From: HK1 sp965220535
GTDB lineage: Bacteria; Pseudomonadota; Gammaproteobacteria; HK1
Reading direction: 5' to 3'
NCBI GenBank assembly: GCA_965220535.1
Contig: OZ244833.1
Location: 2,914,001 to 2,978,000, forward strand
DNA length: 64,000 nucleotides
Shown: positions 9,047 to 17,583 of the stretch, in pieces
How the letters are laid out: each line of letters begins with the position of its first letter
Position numbering within the stretch: position 1 is the stretch's first letter
The notes under the pieces: model-generated
Seen by the model: only the letters and a program-made list of their open reading frames with translations
The model's database searches: none
Told to the model about the DNA's origin: nothing
Made by a program: the position numbers and the translations under genes

Positions 9047-10309
9047 ATGCTTCGCCTCTTCGCTATTTTCCTTCGCTTGGGCTGCATCGCCTTCGGCGGG
9101 CCGGTCGCCCATCTTTCGCTCTTCCACGAGGAGTTCGTTCGGCGGCGGCGATGGCTCGACGAGGAGCGCTACGCCGATCTGATCGCGCTTTGCCAGTTCT
9201 TGCCGGGACCGGCGAGCAGTCAGGCGGGAATGGCCATCGGCTGGATGCGCGGCGGCTATGCCGGCGCGTTGATCGCCTGGATCGCCTTCACCGCCCCGGC
9301 GGCGATTTCGATGACCCTCACGGCGCTGGCCATCGCCTCGGGTCTCGGCGGGGGCGAGGCGGGCGGGGCTCCGGCGTGGTCGTCGGCACTCGATCTCGTG
9401 GTGGTGGCCGTCGTCGCGCAGGCGGTCTGGGCGATGGGGCGGCATTCATGGCTCGGCCGGCGGCGGCTCTCGATCGGCATCGCCTCGGCTTCGCTCCTGC
9501 TTCTTTTTCCCGCGCTGCAACTGCCGGTGATCGCCGCCGGGGCCGTCGCCGGTCTTTTATGGCTGCGAGAACCTAAGCCGATACCGGGATCGGATGCGTC
9601 TCGCCCGCCCTCGTCGCCGCTCGTCTCCGGCGCTCCCCTCGGCGCTTCCCTCGGCACTTCCCTCGGCACCCCCGGCGTTCTTGGCCCTTGGCGCTCGATA
9701 CGAACCCCGGCGTTTTGGATCGCCCTTTTCGCCCTTTTTCTCGTGGCGTTGCCGATCGCGGCGGCTCGCTTTCCGAGCCCGGCGATCGAACTTGCGGATT
9801 CTTTCTATCGCACCGGCTCGCTCGTTTTCGGCGGCGGCCACGTGGTTTTGCCCTTGCTGCAATCCGAGACGGTCGCCACCGCCAAGGTGGATCACGATAC
9901 CTTTTTGGCGGGTTACGGGATCGTGCAGGCGATCCCCGGCCCGCTTTTCTCCTTCGCCGCCTTCTTGGGAGCGAGCGTCGAGGGCTTCGAAGCCCGTCCC
10001 GTCGGGGCGTTGATCGCCCTGGTCGCGATCTTCGCGCCTTCCTTTTTCTTGGTCTTCGGGGTGCTGCCGTCTTGGGAGCGACTGCGGGGAAAGCGCAGCC
10101 TTCGCGCGGCCTTGGCCGGGGTCAATGCGGCGGTGGTCGGGTTGCTCCTCGCCGTCCTTTGCAATCCGATCGTCATCGAGAGCGTTCGCGATCCGGCCGA
10201 TGGCCTCGGGGCGCTTTTGGCTCTTGCCCTGTTATATTGGGGGCGCTGGCCGCCGTGGTCGGTGGTCGGGCTCTTCGCCCTCGGCGGCGCGCTGCTTCCC
10301 CTCGCCTGA
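9047..10309 (+). CDS. chrA: Chromate transporter family membrane protein
   Basis: 420 residues with two homologous halves, the long-chain form of the CHR family. Each half begins with an FGG motif (FGGPVAHLSLF near residue 17, FGGGHVVLPLL near 263) and has a GY-x-x-Q-x-PGP-like element (FLPGPASSQAG in the first half, GYGIVQAIPGP in the second). About ten hydrophobic segments indicate an inner-membrane protein. A proline- and alanine-rich linker (about residues 180-212) holds a short GTSLGT repeat. ChrA proteins export chromate and are related to sulfate handling in some bacteria; in a sulfur-oxidising setting a native oxyanion substrate is possible, but that is inference. The start ATG at 9047 opens directly into the first conserved helix. 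Confidence 0.85.
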   Translation: MLRLFAIFLRLGCIAFGGPVAHLSLFHEEFVRRRRWLDEERYADLIALCQFLPGPASSQAGMAIGWMRGGYAGALIAWIAFTAPAAISMTLTALAIASGLGGGEAGGAPAWSSALDLVVVAVVAQAVWAMGRHSWLGRRRLSIGIASASLLLLFPALQLPVIAAGAVAGLLWLREPKPIPGSDASRPPSSPLVSGAPLGASLGTSLGTPGVLGPWRSIRTPAFWIALFALFLVALPIAAARFPSPAIELADSFYRTGSLVFGGGHVVLPLLQSETVATAKVDHDTFLAGYGIVQAIPGPLFSFAAFLGASVEGFEARPVGALIALVAIFAPSFFLVFGVLPSWERLRGKRSLRAALAGVNAAVVGLLLAVLCNPIVIESVRDPADGLGALLALALLYWGRWPPWSVVGLFALGGALLPLA

Positions 10310-10491
10310 GCGTCGCTTTGTTCGCAGGGTCGGTATCCCCGAAGATTCGCGAGCGTCGCCCGCGACAAAGGGAGAACGAAAGGCGCAGGTGCAACCAAGG
10401 AAGACCGATGCGCAAGACGATATTGCCGACGCGAAAGGGCGCGAATCCGAAACCGCCCGCAGGCCTCCTTCGATAGCGAGCCCTTTCGATC

Positions 10492-11583
10492 ATGCAAACG
10501 CGCCATGGACCGGTCGCCCGCAAGGGCCGAGGAGCGCTCAGCAACAGCGCCGGGCGTTTCGAGCATTTCACGCGAGAGGATATCGACGACGGGTGGAACG
10601 AGCCCTCGTCGAACGACGATCAAGACGAGCCCGCGCGCTTGCGCACGACCCTGACGCCGGATACGAGTCGCACCGTCATTTCGTGGAATCGCTCCCCCGA
10701 CCTTCCCTTCGATCGCTCGATCAACCCTTATCGCGGATGCGAGCACGGTTGTATCTACTGCTACGCCCGCCCGAGTCATGCGTGGCTCGGTCTTTCCCCG
10801 GGCGTCGATTTCGAAAGCCGCCTCGTCTACAAACCGGACGCGGCGGCGAAGTTGCTCGACGAACTCGCCAAGCCCGGCTATCGCTGCGCCCCGATCGCGC
10901 TCGGCACCAATACCGACCCCTACCAGCCGGTCGAGCGCGATCTCGGCATTACCCGCTCGATCCTCGAAGTCCTCGCCGAATGCGGCCATCCGATGACCCT
11001 CGTCACCAAATCATCGGGAGTGGAGCGCGATATCGATCTGCTCGCCGAGATGGCCAAGGCCGGGCGCTGCATGGTCGCATTGAGCATCACCACCTTGGAT
11101 CGTTCGCTCGCCCGCCGCATGGAGCCGCGGGCGTCCTCGCCCCACCGTCGTTTGGAGGCGGTGCGCAGGCTCAGCGCTGCGGGAATCCCGGTCGCGGTAT
11201 TCGCCGCCCCGATGATCCCCTTCATCAACGATGCCGAACTCGAGGAGATCCTCGAGCGGGGCCGCGAAGCGGGGGCGATCGGAGCGAGCTATACGATGTT
11301 GCGCCTGCCGATGGAGATCGCCGATCTCTTTCGCGAATGGCTCGACGAGCACTATCCGGATCGCGCTCGTCGGGTCATGGAGCGCGTGCGCGACACCCGA
11401 GGCGGGAAGGATTACGACTCGACATTCTTCGATCGGATGCGGGGAAGCGGACCGGTGGCGGAGTTGCTCTCGCGGCGCTTCAAGTTGGCGGTCAAGCGCT
11501 TGGGCTTCCCCGGCTTTCCCGTCCTCGACCGCAGCGGTTTCGTGCCCCCGCGCCCGCTCGACGATCAACTCAGTCTGTTCTGA
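10492..11583 (+). CDS. PA0069-family radical SAM protein
   Basis: 363 residues. The radical-SAM iron-sulfur motif is C83-x3-C87-x2-C90 (within GCEHGCIYC), preceded by the SINPYRGC signature typical of the SplB-like/PA0069 family. Later segments (LGTNTDPYQP, TKSSGVERD, and an AAPMIPFIND stretch) also match that family. The protein should bind a [4Fe-4S] cluster and S-adenosylmethionine. The physiological reaction of PA0069-type proteins is not established, though they resemble spore photoproduct lyase. It follows chrA by 180 bases and has no clear operon partner. The N-terminal 50 residues are polar and unstructured-looking. Confidence 0.85.
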   Translation: MQTRHGPVARKGRGALSNSAGRFEHFTREDIDDGWNEPSSNDDQDEPARLRTTLTPDTSRTVISWNRSPDLPFDRSINPYRGCEHGCIYCYARPSHAWLGLSPGVDFESRLVYKPDAAAKLLDELAKPGYRCAPIALGTNTDPYQPVERDLGITRSILEVLAECGHPMTLVTKSSGVERDIDLLAEMAKAGRCMVALSITTLDRSLARRMEPRASSPHRRLEAVRRLSAAGIPVAVFAAPMIPFINDAELEEILERGREAGAIGASYTMLRLPMEIADLFREWLDEHYPDRARRVMERVRDTRGGKDYDSTFFDRMRGSGPVAELLSRRFKLAVKRLGFPGFPVLDRSGFVPPRPLDDQLSLF

Positions 11584-11962
11584 CGCCGGTGGGGGGGCGT
11601 CAAAGTCGCGAGGCACCGCGCATCGGCTCGAAAAACGCGACTTACCGAGAAAGCCCGAATATCGCACCCCGGTCGTTCCTCCAAAATCGCGGGCGGATAG
11701 AGCGCGGTGGATCATGACGATGCCTCGCCGCGCCATCCTCGATCAAAGCATCGACCCTTGGCCTTTAACCCTTTGCGAGCGAATAAGGCGTGTTATGCTT
11801 TTTCTCGTATCGAGGCATCGTCAACGGATACGGCAGCAAGGATGAGTGCGAGGGCGCGTGCCGTGAAGTCAAAACACCGGATTTCTTGTTATACGAGCAT
11901 GGCAAAAAGAGCGATGCTCAATTTCTTGTGGATGCTCCGTCCGATAGAGTTGATCATCAGCA
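11584..11962. other. Spacer
   Basis: About 380 bases with no supported gene. Base composition shifts from GC-rich to AT-rich toward the right, ahead of the AT-rich gene at 11963. Short open frames exist but none has a ribosome site or a recognisable protein. Confidence 0.4.
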
Positions 11963-12817
11963 ATGACTTCTTTGAGACTTCTAGATCGGTTAAGGAGAGT
12001 GCCCAGATCGGTCTGGGCACTTTCCGTTTTGGGGCTGGGATTGGTATTTTTATCGGTGGGAAGCGCTCTTTTTATTAAGAGCCAAATAAAGAATACGATA
12101 GCAGGGTCCAAAAATGAAAACAAAAGTCAGTTCGTAATAAACCGTCCGGTTTTGCCGGTACCCGTTTATGTCACTCCTGAATGGTTCGCTGAAAGAACTT
12201 CTAATATCATGGAAGAGTTCAATAGTATTTTTCCCACCCCAGTGGTACGCTTAGCCGCTTCGCGCGAGGATTCCGAGATAACGGTTTTCGTTTCGAGCGT
12301 ATATAAAAACAAGGGGGTAATGCGTAGGAAAATAGTGAAGGAAATCTATCAGCGTGTTTATGGAGAACGAAAAACTAAAACCGCATTTGAACTTCTTGAT
12401 GAAACTAACGCATTTACCTATCAACCGAGAGAACTGCACCCATGCGCAATTTGGGAGCTCTCTGATATTGATTATAAGGATGATCCTAGAACAGATATCG
12501 GAATATTGATGCCTAAGCACGTAATGATTGAGATAGATACAGAAGAAAGACTACTGGATTATCACTTCGATTCTTGCATTCGGGAAGAAATAGCACATGC
12601 TTTTTTCTTCGGATCACTCCCAGATCGAAATCTACGATTCTACGAGATGAGTATGTTTAACCGTAATTTGGGTTATCAGGCTTTAATCGAAGATTATACT
12701 TGGACGGATAGATTAGCGATGCGCGTTTTATTGTACGCGATAAAAAACAATCGAAGGAACTTTCTTTATATCGATGATGTGATCGATGATTATTTCCTAT
12801 CGCTAATCATCGGATGA
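11963..12817 (+). CDS. Membrane-anchored DUF2927-like protein
   Basis: 284 residues. One transmembrane segment (about residues 18-39) follows a basic N-terminus, so the rest should face the periplasm. Around residue 209 is SCIREEIAHAFFF followed by a LPDRN turn and MFNRNLG. This resembles the C-x-x-EE-x-x-Q/H-x-x-GL...D...FN core of DUF2927 proteins, some of which look like zinc-protease relatives. Function is unknown. The gene is clearly more AT-rich than its neighbours, which suggests transfer. The start is uncertain: a perfect 10-bp hairpin spans 11998-12021 inside the first codons, and an in-frame TTG at 12029 would start the protein just after it while keeping most of the membrane helix. 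Confidence 0.55.
   Translation: MTSLRLLDRLRRVPRSVWALSVLGLGLVFLSVGSALFIKSQIKNTIAGSKNENKSQFVINRPVLPVPVYVTPEWFAERTSNIMEEFNSIFPTPVVRLAASREDSEITVFVSSVYKNKGVMRRKIVKEIYQRVYGERKTKTAFELLDETNAFTYQPRELHPCAIWELSDIDYKDDPRTDIGILMPKHVMIEIDTEERLLDYHFDSCIREEIAHAFFFGSLPDRNLRFYEMSMFNRNLGYQALIEDYTWTDRLAMRVLLYAIKNNRRNFLYIDDVIDDYFLSLIIG
11998..12021 (+). terminator. Perfect hairpin inside the 5' end of a gene
   Basis: Ten perfect base pairs (11998-12007 with 12012-12021) and a TCGG loop are followed by TTCCGTTTT. It looks like an intrinsic terminator but lies within codons 12-20 of the DUF2927-like gene as called from 11963. Either the gene starts later or the hairpin attenuates it. Confidence 0.5.
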
Positions 12818-13242
12818 GGAAGGAACGGCAGACATCCGCATTCTTTCTCGTCGTTTCAATATTTCCCCCGGTGCGTTCGGCGCAGGAGCGAATCCAGCGA
12901 TCGATATACTGCATCGAGCCGTCTTGGTGGCGTTTCGAAGACGTAGCGACAGGCTCGTTCGGGAAGACATTCTTCCATCTTCCATCATATCGATCCAGCG
13001 CTTCCCGCGTATTGCGATAGGGTGTCATCCGGTCATCGAAGAAAAGACGATCTCCGCATCCCCGCTCGGCGCGGGCGAGGAGCCCCGTTTTGATATTTCA
13101 TCCTGCGAGCGTTCGCGTCTTGATCTTCCGCCCGAAGGAAGTAGCCTACGAGTTTACGTTCCTTAGGCCGCCCCCGTCTCCTTGCGAGTCTTCTCGAGAT
13201 CGGGTGGGTGTCCCACAAAAGCGAAGCCAAAGGAGAGCCACG
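12818..13242. other. Spacer upstream of betC
   Basis: About 425 bases. A 73-codon minus-strand frame (12807-13028) looks weakly protein-like but has no ribosome site or known match. Otherwise I see only the AAGGAG ribosome site of betC at its right end. Confidence 0.4.
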
Positions 13243-14748
13243 ATGGGAAGGCCGAATATCCTGATTTTGATGGTGGATCAGCTCAGCGGAAGATTTTTCC
13301 CCGACGGTCCCGCCGAATGGCTGCATTGCCCGCATTTGCGGGATTTGGCCGAGCGCTCTGCGCGCTTTGCCAACGCCTATACCCCGAGCCCGCTTTGTGC
13401 ACCGGCGCGCGCCTCGTTCATGACCGGAATGCTGCCTTCGACGACGAGGGTTTATGACAACGCCGCGGAATTCGCCGGCGATATTCCGACCTTTGCGCAT
13501 TATCTGCGGCGAGCCGGATATCGCACTTGCTTGGCGGGCAAGATGCATTTCGTCGGCCCGGATCAACTGCACGGATTCGAAGAGCGCTTGACCACCGATA
13601 TCTATCCGGTGGATTACGGTTGGACGCCGGATTATCGAAAGCCGGGCGAACGGGTCCATTGGTGGTATCACAACTTGGGAGCGGTGGCCCAAGCGGGCGT
13701 GGCGGAGATCACCAATCAACTCGAATACGACGACGAAGTTCTATGGAAAACGCAGCGCAAAATCTACGACCTCGCCCGGGACGAGGACTCGAAGCCATGG
13801 TGCTTGACGGTCAGTTTCACCCACCCCCACGACCCTTATGTCGCGCGCCGGGAATTCTGGGATCTCTATGCCGACGGCGCCTATCCGAGCCCCGAAGTCG
13901 AGGCGATTGCCTATCAGGATCAAGATGCGCATTCGAAGAGGATCTTCGATGCCAACGATTGGCGATCTCATGCCATCGACGAGGAGATGATCGCCCGGGC
14001 GCGCCGCGGCTATTTCGCCAATATCTCCTATTTGGATCGGAGCATCGGGAAGATCCGGCAAACGCTCGAAGAGACCGGACAGGAGGCGATCACGATTTTC
14101 CTTGCGGACCACGGCGATATGCTCGGCGAGCGAGGGTTGTGGTTCAAGATGTCGTTTTACGAAGGATCGGCCCGGGTGCCGATGATGATCGCCGCTGCGG
14201 ATATTTCCCCGAAGTGCATTTCCACCCCGGCTTCGTTGGTCGATATCCCCTCGACCTTGAGCGATCTCGCAGGGCTGCCGAAAGAGGAGTCGATCCCGGG
14301 GACGGTCGGCGAAAGCCTGCTGCCCCTGATCGAAGGTGCCAAGCGCACGAAGCCGGTGTTGATGGAATACGCCGCCGAGGCTTCTTATTCCCCGATGGTC
14401 AGCATCCGAGGGGATCGTTGGAAATACAACCGATGCGCCCTCGATCCGGACCAACTCTTCGATCTGGAGTCGGATCCTTGCGAGCGAAACAACTTGGCGA
14501 CGGGCGATTCCCCGCCCCCCGTGCTGGAAGATATGAAATCGATGGCGGATGCGTATTGGGATTTGGATCGCTTCGATCGGGAAGTGCGCGAAAGTCAGCG
14601 TCGGCGGCATATCGTCTACGAGGCGTTGAGGAAGGGCGCCCACCATCCTTGGGACTATCAGCCGCCGGAGAACGCCTCCGAGCGTTTCATGCGCAATCAC
14701 CTCGATCTCAATATGCTCGACGAGCAGCGGCGCTTTCCTCGCGCTTAG
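13243..14748 (+). CDS. betC: Choline-sulfatase
   Basis: 501 residues, the normal length for choline-sulfatase, which hydrolyses choline-O-sulfate to choline and sulfate. The N-terminus PNILILMVDQL supplies the metal-binding aspartate region. The sulfatase signature is C52-A-P-A-R with C52 as the residue matured to formylglycine. Long BetC-specific stretches are recognisable: YDNAAEF, KMHFVGPDQLHGFEERL, DYGWTPDYRKPGE, and SFTHPHDPYVAR. The LADHGDMLGERGLW segment carries metal and active-site residues. I chose the ATG at 13243 because AAGGAG lies 7 bases upstream and homology starts there. No betAB genes are adjacent. Choline-O-sulfate is an osmolyte and sulfur source in marine settings; this fits the sulfur theme of the window. 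A decayed copy of its 3' end follows. Confidence 0.92.
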   Translation: MGRPNILILMVDQLSGRFFPDGPAEWLHCPHLRDLAERSARFANAYTPSPLCAPARASFMTGMLPSTTRVYDNAAEFAGDIPTFAHYLRRAGYRTCLAGKMHFVGPDQLHGFEERLTTDIYPVDYGWTPDYRKPGERVHWWYHNLGAVAQAGVAEITNQLEYDDEVLWKTQRKIYDLARDEDSKPWCLTVSFTHPHDPYVARREFWDLYADGAYPSPEVEAIAYQDQDAHSKRIFDANDWRSHAIDEEMIARARRGYFANISYLDRSIGKIRQTLEETGQEAITIFLADHGDMLGERGLWFKMSFYEGSARVPMMIAAADISPKCISTPASLVDIPSTLSDLAGLPKEESIPGTVGESLLPLIEGAKRTKPVLMEYAAEASYSPMVSIRGDRWKYNRCALDPDQLFDLESDPCERNNLATGDSPPPVLEDMKSMADAYWDLDRFDREVRESQRRRHIVYEALRKGAHHPWDYQPPENASERFMRNHLDLNMLDEQRRFPRA

Positions 14749-14845
14749 ATATCGGATCGTTTCGAGAGCCGGCGTAGGGTTGCGTAGGGTTGCGGAGGGT
14801 CGGCGGGGTTCGGGTATCGGCTTTTCGTGCGAGTCGACTTCCAAG

Positions 14846-15122
14846 CGATGGCGGATGCGTATCGGGGCTTGGATCGCACTTGGGTCGCACTCGGCTCGCT
14901 TCGATCGGAGGGTGTGTGCGAAAGGCTCACTTCGGTGGCATATCGTCTACGAGGCGCCTGAGAAAGGGCGCCTGTCATCCAAGGGGGCTGCCGGCTGTCA
15001 GAGAATTCTTTTCGAGTGCTTTGTGCTATCGGATTTGTGCGATCACCTTTGTGCGATCACTCGAACCCGATGACGCTCGACGAGCGGCGGCGATTTCCTC
15101 GGCGGAGATATCGGATCGCTTC
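14846..15122 (+). repeat. Decayed duplicate of the betC 3' end
   Basis: This stretch is a degenerate copy of 14540-14763. Matches run in order: GCGATGGCGGATGCGTAT at its start, GGCATATCGTCTACGAGGCG in the middle, and CTCGACGAGCGGCGGCGATTTC then GATATCGGATCGCTTCC at its end. Insertions and deletions break the frame. It is a non-functional tandem duplication. Confidence 0.75.
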
Positions 15123-15174
15123 CAAGATCAGCGAATGATCGCGGACGGTCGGTACGGTTTTAGGAGATCTCGGA

Positions 15175-15204
15175 GCGATACCGGCGATACCGGCGATACC
15201 GGCG
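15175..15204. repeat. Three 9-bp tandem units
   Basis: The unit GCGATACCG is repeated three times and followed by a partial copy, in non-coding DNA. Confidence 0.8.
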
Positions 15205-15295
15205 TTTCTCCTCGCTCGGATCGCTCGGCATCGTCAAGACGACGAGGCGGGTTTTGGCAGTCGCGGGTCGCGGCGGAGATCAAGAGCGGGGAGAG

Positions 15296-15340
15296 CGATT
15301 CGACGATCCCCGATTCGACGATCCCCGATTCGACGATCAT
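15296..15340. repeat. Three 15-bp tandem units
   Basis: The unit CGATTCGACGATCCC occurs twice exactly and a third time with its last bases changed. It lies in non-coding DNA between betC and the small minus-strand genes. Confidence 0.8.
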
Positions 15341-15430
15341 CGAAAAAGCCGCATGAAGGACAAGATATTATTTGCCGCTATGACTGCGCCAGACCCAGCG
15401 AGCGAATCAGCGAGCCCCGCCCAAACGAAA

Positions 15431-15459
15431 GCCGAGCCTATCGGCGTGATAGGCTCGGC
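15431..15459 (-). terminator. Terminator of small minus-strand gene
   Basis: A perfect 12-bp stem (15431-15442 with 15448-15459) and 5-base loop are followed on the minus strand by TTTCGTTT. It lies 45 bases past the stop of the small membrane-protein gene at 15504-15767, as expected for its terminator. Confidence 0.6.
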
Positions 15460-15503
15460 TATTGCTGCAAGCTGGCGGGGCTCGACTATAAGGGGGCTGG
15501 GCG

Positions 15504-15767
15504 TTATCGACTCTCGCTCGAAGATGCCGCCCCGTGCTCGTCACGCCAACGCTCGTAACTGCCGATGACGCCCCCGGCGATCACTCCGAAGATGATCCCG
15601 CCGACGATGCCGAACGAGCCGCTGGCGCAGGCAGCCCCCATGCAGCAGCCGTAGATTGCCCCCGAGCCGCAGCGACCCGCGCTGAGCCAGCCGACAAGAT
15701 AGCTGGGGAGTGCCGCAGCGAAAGCCCCGGGGAGTGCCGCAGCGAAGTCCGTGAGATACCCGATCAT
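15504..15767 (-). CDS. Small glycine/alanine-rich membrane protein
   Basis: 87 residues, not recognised. The sequence is strongly hydrophobic with two likely membrane segments, about residues 8-30 and 48-70. The second is glycine-rich (GIVGGIIFGVIAGGVIG), and the tail is charged and polar. Cysteines cluster in a GCCMG motif between them. The ATG at 15767 has only a weak AGAAG upstream. A good intrinsic terminator follows at 15431-15459, which supports it as a real transcription unit. Size and shape would suit a holin-like or small stress protein, but no function can be assigned. Confidence 0.5.
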   Translation of the reverse strand: MIGYLTDFAAALPGAFAAALPSYLVGWLSAGRCGSGAIYGCCMGAACASGSFGIVGGIIFGVIAGGVIGSYERWRDEHGAASSSESR

Positions 15768-16272
15768 GATCGTTCGATGCTTCTATTGAAAGCCGCGCCG
15801 GACGAGTGCCCCGCGCGGGTCAATGACTGATAGCGGTATAGTCTAGCGCATCCTCGAAGTGCTGGGCGGCTGAAAGCGCGGGCGGGATTCGAAGCGAGCG
15901 ATAAGAAAGCGGGCGGCGATTCAGCGAGCAGCGTCAGTGGCTCGCTTGCAAGATAGCCTTTATCGCTTCGCGGGCTCGCTCTTCTTCGGCTTCGGCATCG
16001 CTTACGGCGTAGCGCGTCGTGGATAAGGCAGTCAGTACTCGCATGAATTCGTCGCGGTTTCGGTCATGCGCGGCGCGGGTACGTACTGATCTCCCGTCCG
16101 CGCGATAGAGCACGCCGGCGATTCGCGCAAGTTCAACTCGCCGTCTTGACTTTCAGCCGCAGCGCGGGCGACTCGTCGGCTCGCTCGTCCCCCGCAGCGT
16201 CTCGTACGATAGCCATCCGGATGATCACGGACTCGGCGGTGACTCGGTCAAAGTCGATCTCGGCTAGTTCGG
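15768..16272. other. Spacer with a start-poor minus-strand reading frame
   Basis: No confident gene. On the minus strand a 59-codon frame from a GTG at 16113 to a stop at 15934 reads like protein (helical, ending in AIKAILQASH) but lacks a ribosome site. A second frame ending at 16133 is alanine-rich and protein-like but has no ATG, GTG or TTG early enough. The region is unusually rich in GCGAG and GCGGG words. Confidence 0.35.
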
Positions 16273-16413
16273 CTATCGCGCGGGCTCTTTCGAGAGCGGC
16301 GACGGCTTCGGCGTGGTCGGCGCGGGCTTGCGCCAGATCGGGCGGGCGGGGATTATGGCGATGATGATGATGGCGATGATGCCGACGCCGACTAGGGCTA
16401 AGGACTTGCGCAC
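16273..16413 (-). CDS. Tiny single-span membrane protein
   Basis: 46 residues from a GTG at 16413, with AGGGAG about 6 bases upstream. Residues 5-22 form one very hydrophobic helix (run of I and V), after a short basic start. The tail is proline-rich (KPAPTTPKPSP). The shape resembles small phage lysis or stress peptides, but there is no recognisable family. Other protein-like frames overlap on the same strand. Confidence 0.4.
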   Translation of the reverse strand: MRKSLALVGVGIIAIIIIAIIPARPIWRKPAPTTPKPSPLSKEPAR

Positions 16414-16423
16414 GGCTGGCTCC

Positions 16424-16651
16424 CTATTCGCCCGCCGGATCGCTCGAATGCAAGCGATGGCTCGCGGTTATGAAAGCGACGCGGGCTTGCTCGTACTCGG
16501 CGATGACTCGCATACTTGCGGCGATGACTGGCTCGCTTTCGGCTGCGGTTCGCGCGGTCTCGGCGCGGGCTAGTTTGCGCTTTGCGTAGGCTTGCGCGTT
16601 TGGGGATCGCTCGGCTTCGAGCGAGGAGGCAGGTGCGCTTTGCCCCCGAAC
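16424..16651 (-). other. Open alanine-rich frame with no start codon
   Basis: Immediately after and in the same frame as the DUF3750 gene stop at 16652, 75 codons stay open. They read as a helical, alanine/glutamate-rich stretch (for example AYAKRKLARAETARTAAE) and contain no usable start until late. It could be a remnant, a readthrough extension of the lipoprotein, or a by-product of biased composition. Confidence 0.25.
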
Positions 16652-17410
16652 TCAAACCCCGCTCGCCCCCGATCCGATCCTGCCGACCCCTGGCAACTTG
16701 ATGGCGGGCCTTAGCGGATCGATGCCGAAGACCAAGCCCAAGAGGTTGATCTCCAAGCCCTCTTCGCTTCCCGCGATCCCGCCCAAGAGGCCGAAAACAG
16801 AGAATTGCCAGCCCTTTCCGCCCGGGGGTCGGGCGAGGAATTTCCCGTCCTCCAAATAGTCCTTGCCGATGGCGGTCGAGGGCAGTTCGGCTTCGAGCCC
16901 TTGCGCTCGGCGGATGACGAAGGCGGTGAAGGTGTTGCTGTTGGGCCCGGGCCAGGTTCGATAGTCGTGGGTCCAAGGGTAGTCGTCGACCGCCTCGATA
17001 ATCTGCGGGATGGCGGCCGCGGCTTTCGCTCCGCGCAACTCCTTGAGCAAAATCGGCGGCTGCCCGAACCATCTTCTATCCGGCAAATCGGGACCGGAAA
17101 CCAGAACGCTTCGGCCGTATCGCCCTCGCCAGCCGATCACCTGATGGACGCGGTAGCGCAAAGCCCCTTCCGGCTTGGTGGCGATCCAAGTGTGCACCGC
17201 CAGCAATCCGCGCCAGTTGAATACCCGCGCCGCCCATACCTGCACGATCGCTTCGTCCGTTTCGCTCGGCTCGGGGACGATACCGGCGCTCGAGCGATCC
17301 GCAGTGCGCCAATCCTGTCCGAGCCGCACCGAGCTGCAAGAAGCGCTCAGCAAAGGCCCGATCAGGATGATGGTCAGCAAGGAAAGTTTTCGTGCGATGC
17401 CCTTCTTCAT
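16652..17410 (-). CDS. DUF3750 family lipoprotein
   Basis: 252 residues. A basic start and hydrophobic stretch lead to a lipobox (LLSAS-C25), so the mature protein should be a lipid-anchored envelope protein. The rest matches the DUF3750 family along its length: DWRTADRSSAGI near the N-terminus, VHTWIATKP, DRRWFGQPP, a WPGPNSNTF core, an AIGKDYL segment and the closing KLPGVGRIG. The family function is unknown. It may be co-transcribed with the P-type ATPase gene, which ends 170 bases upstream on the same strand. The protein stays intact to the stop, although the frame continues open for 75 codons after it. Confidence 0.8.
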   Translation of the reverse strand: MKKGIARKLSLLTIILIGPLLSASCSSVRLGQDWRTADRSSAGIVPEPSETDEAIVQVWAARVFNWRGLLAVHTWIATKPEGALRYRVHQVIGWRGRYGRSVLVSGPDLPDRRWFGQPPILLKELRGAKAAAAIPQIIEAVDDYPWTHDYRTWPGPNSNTFTAFVIRRAQGLEAELPSTAIGKDYLEDGKFLARPPGGKGWQFSVFGLLGGIAGSEEGLEINLLGLVFGIDPLRPAIKLPGVGRIGSGASGV

Positions 17411-17583
17411 TCTTCTTTGCCCTCTACTGCGCCGGCGTCGGCCTGCAATCGGCGACTTTCAAGGAAAAAACGGGGTTTTATCGGGTCCGTCTCGTCATCG
17501 ATTCGAATCCTCCCTTCGTCGCTCCGTCTCCCCGTCTCGTTTACGTACACCGAAGAGGGTCCGTCCCCCTTATCCCGGTCTTT

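Noticed and set aside
12807..13028. A 73-codon minus-strand frame that looks faintly protein-like
   Set aside because: No ribosome site, no recognisable domain, and it overlaps the 3' end of another gene; not enough support.
15175..15340. CRISPR array
   Set aside because: Units are 9 and 15 bases with no spacers and no cas genes; these are simple tandem repeats.
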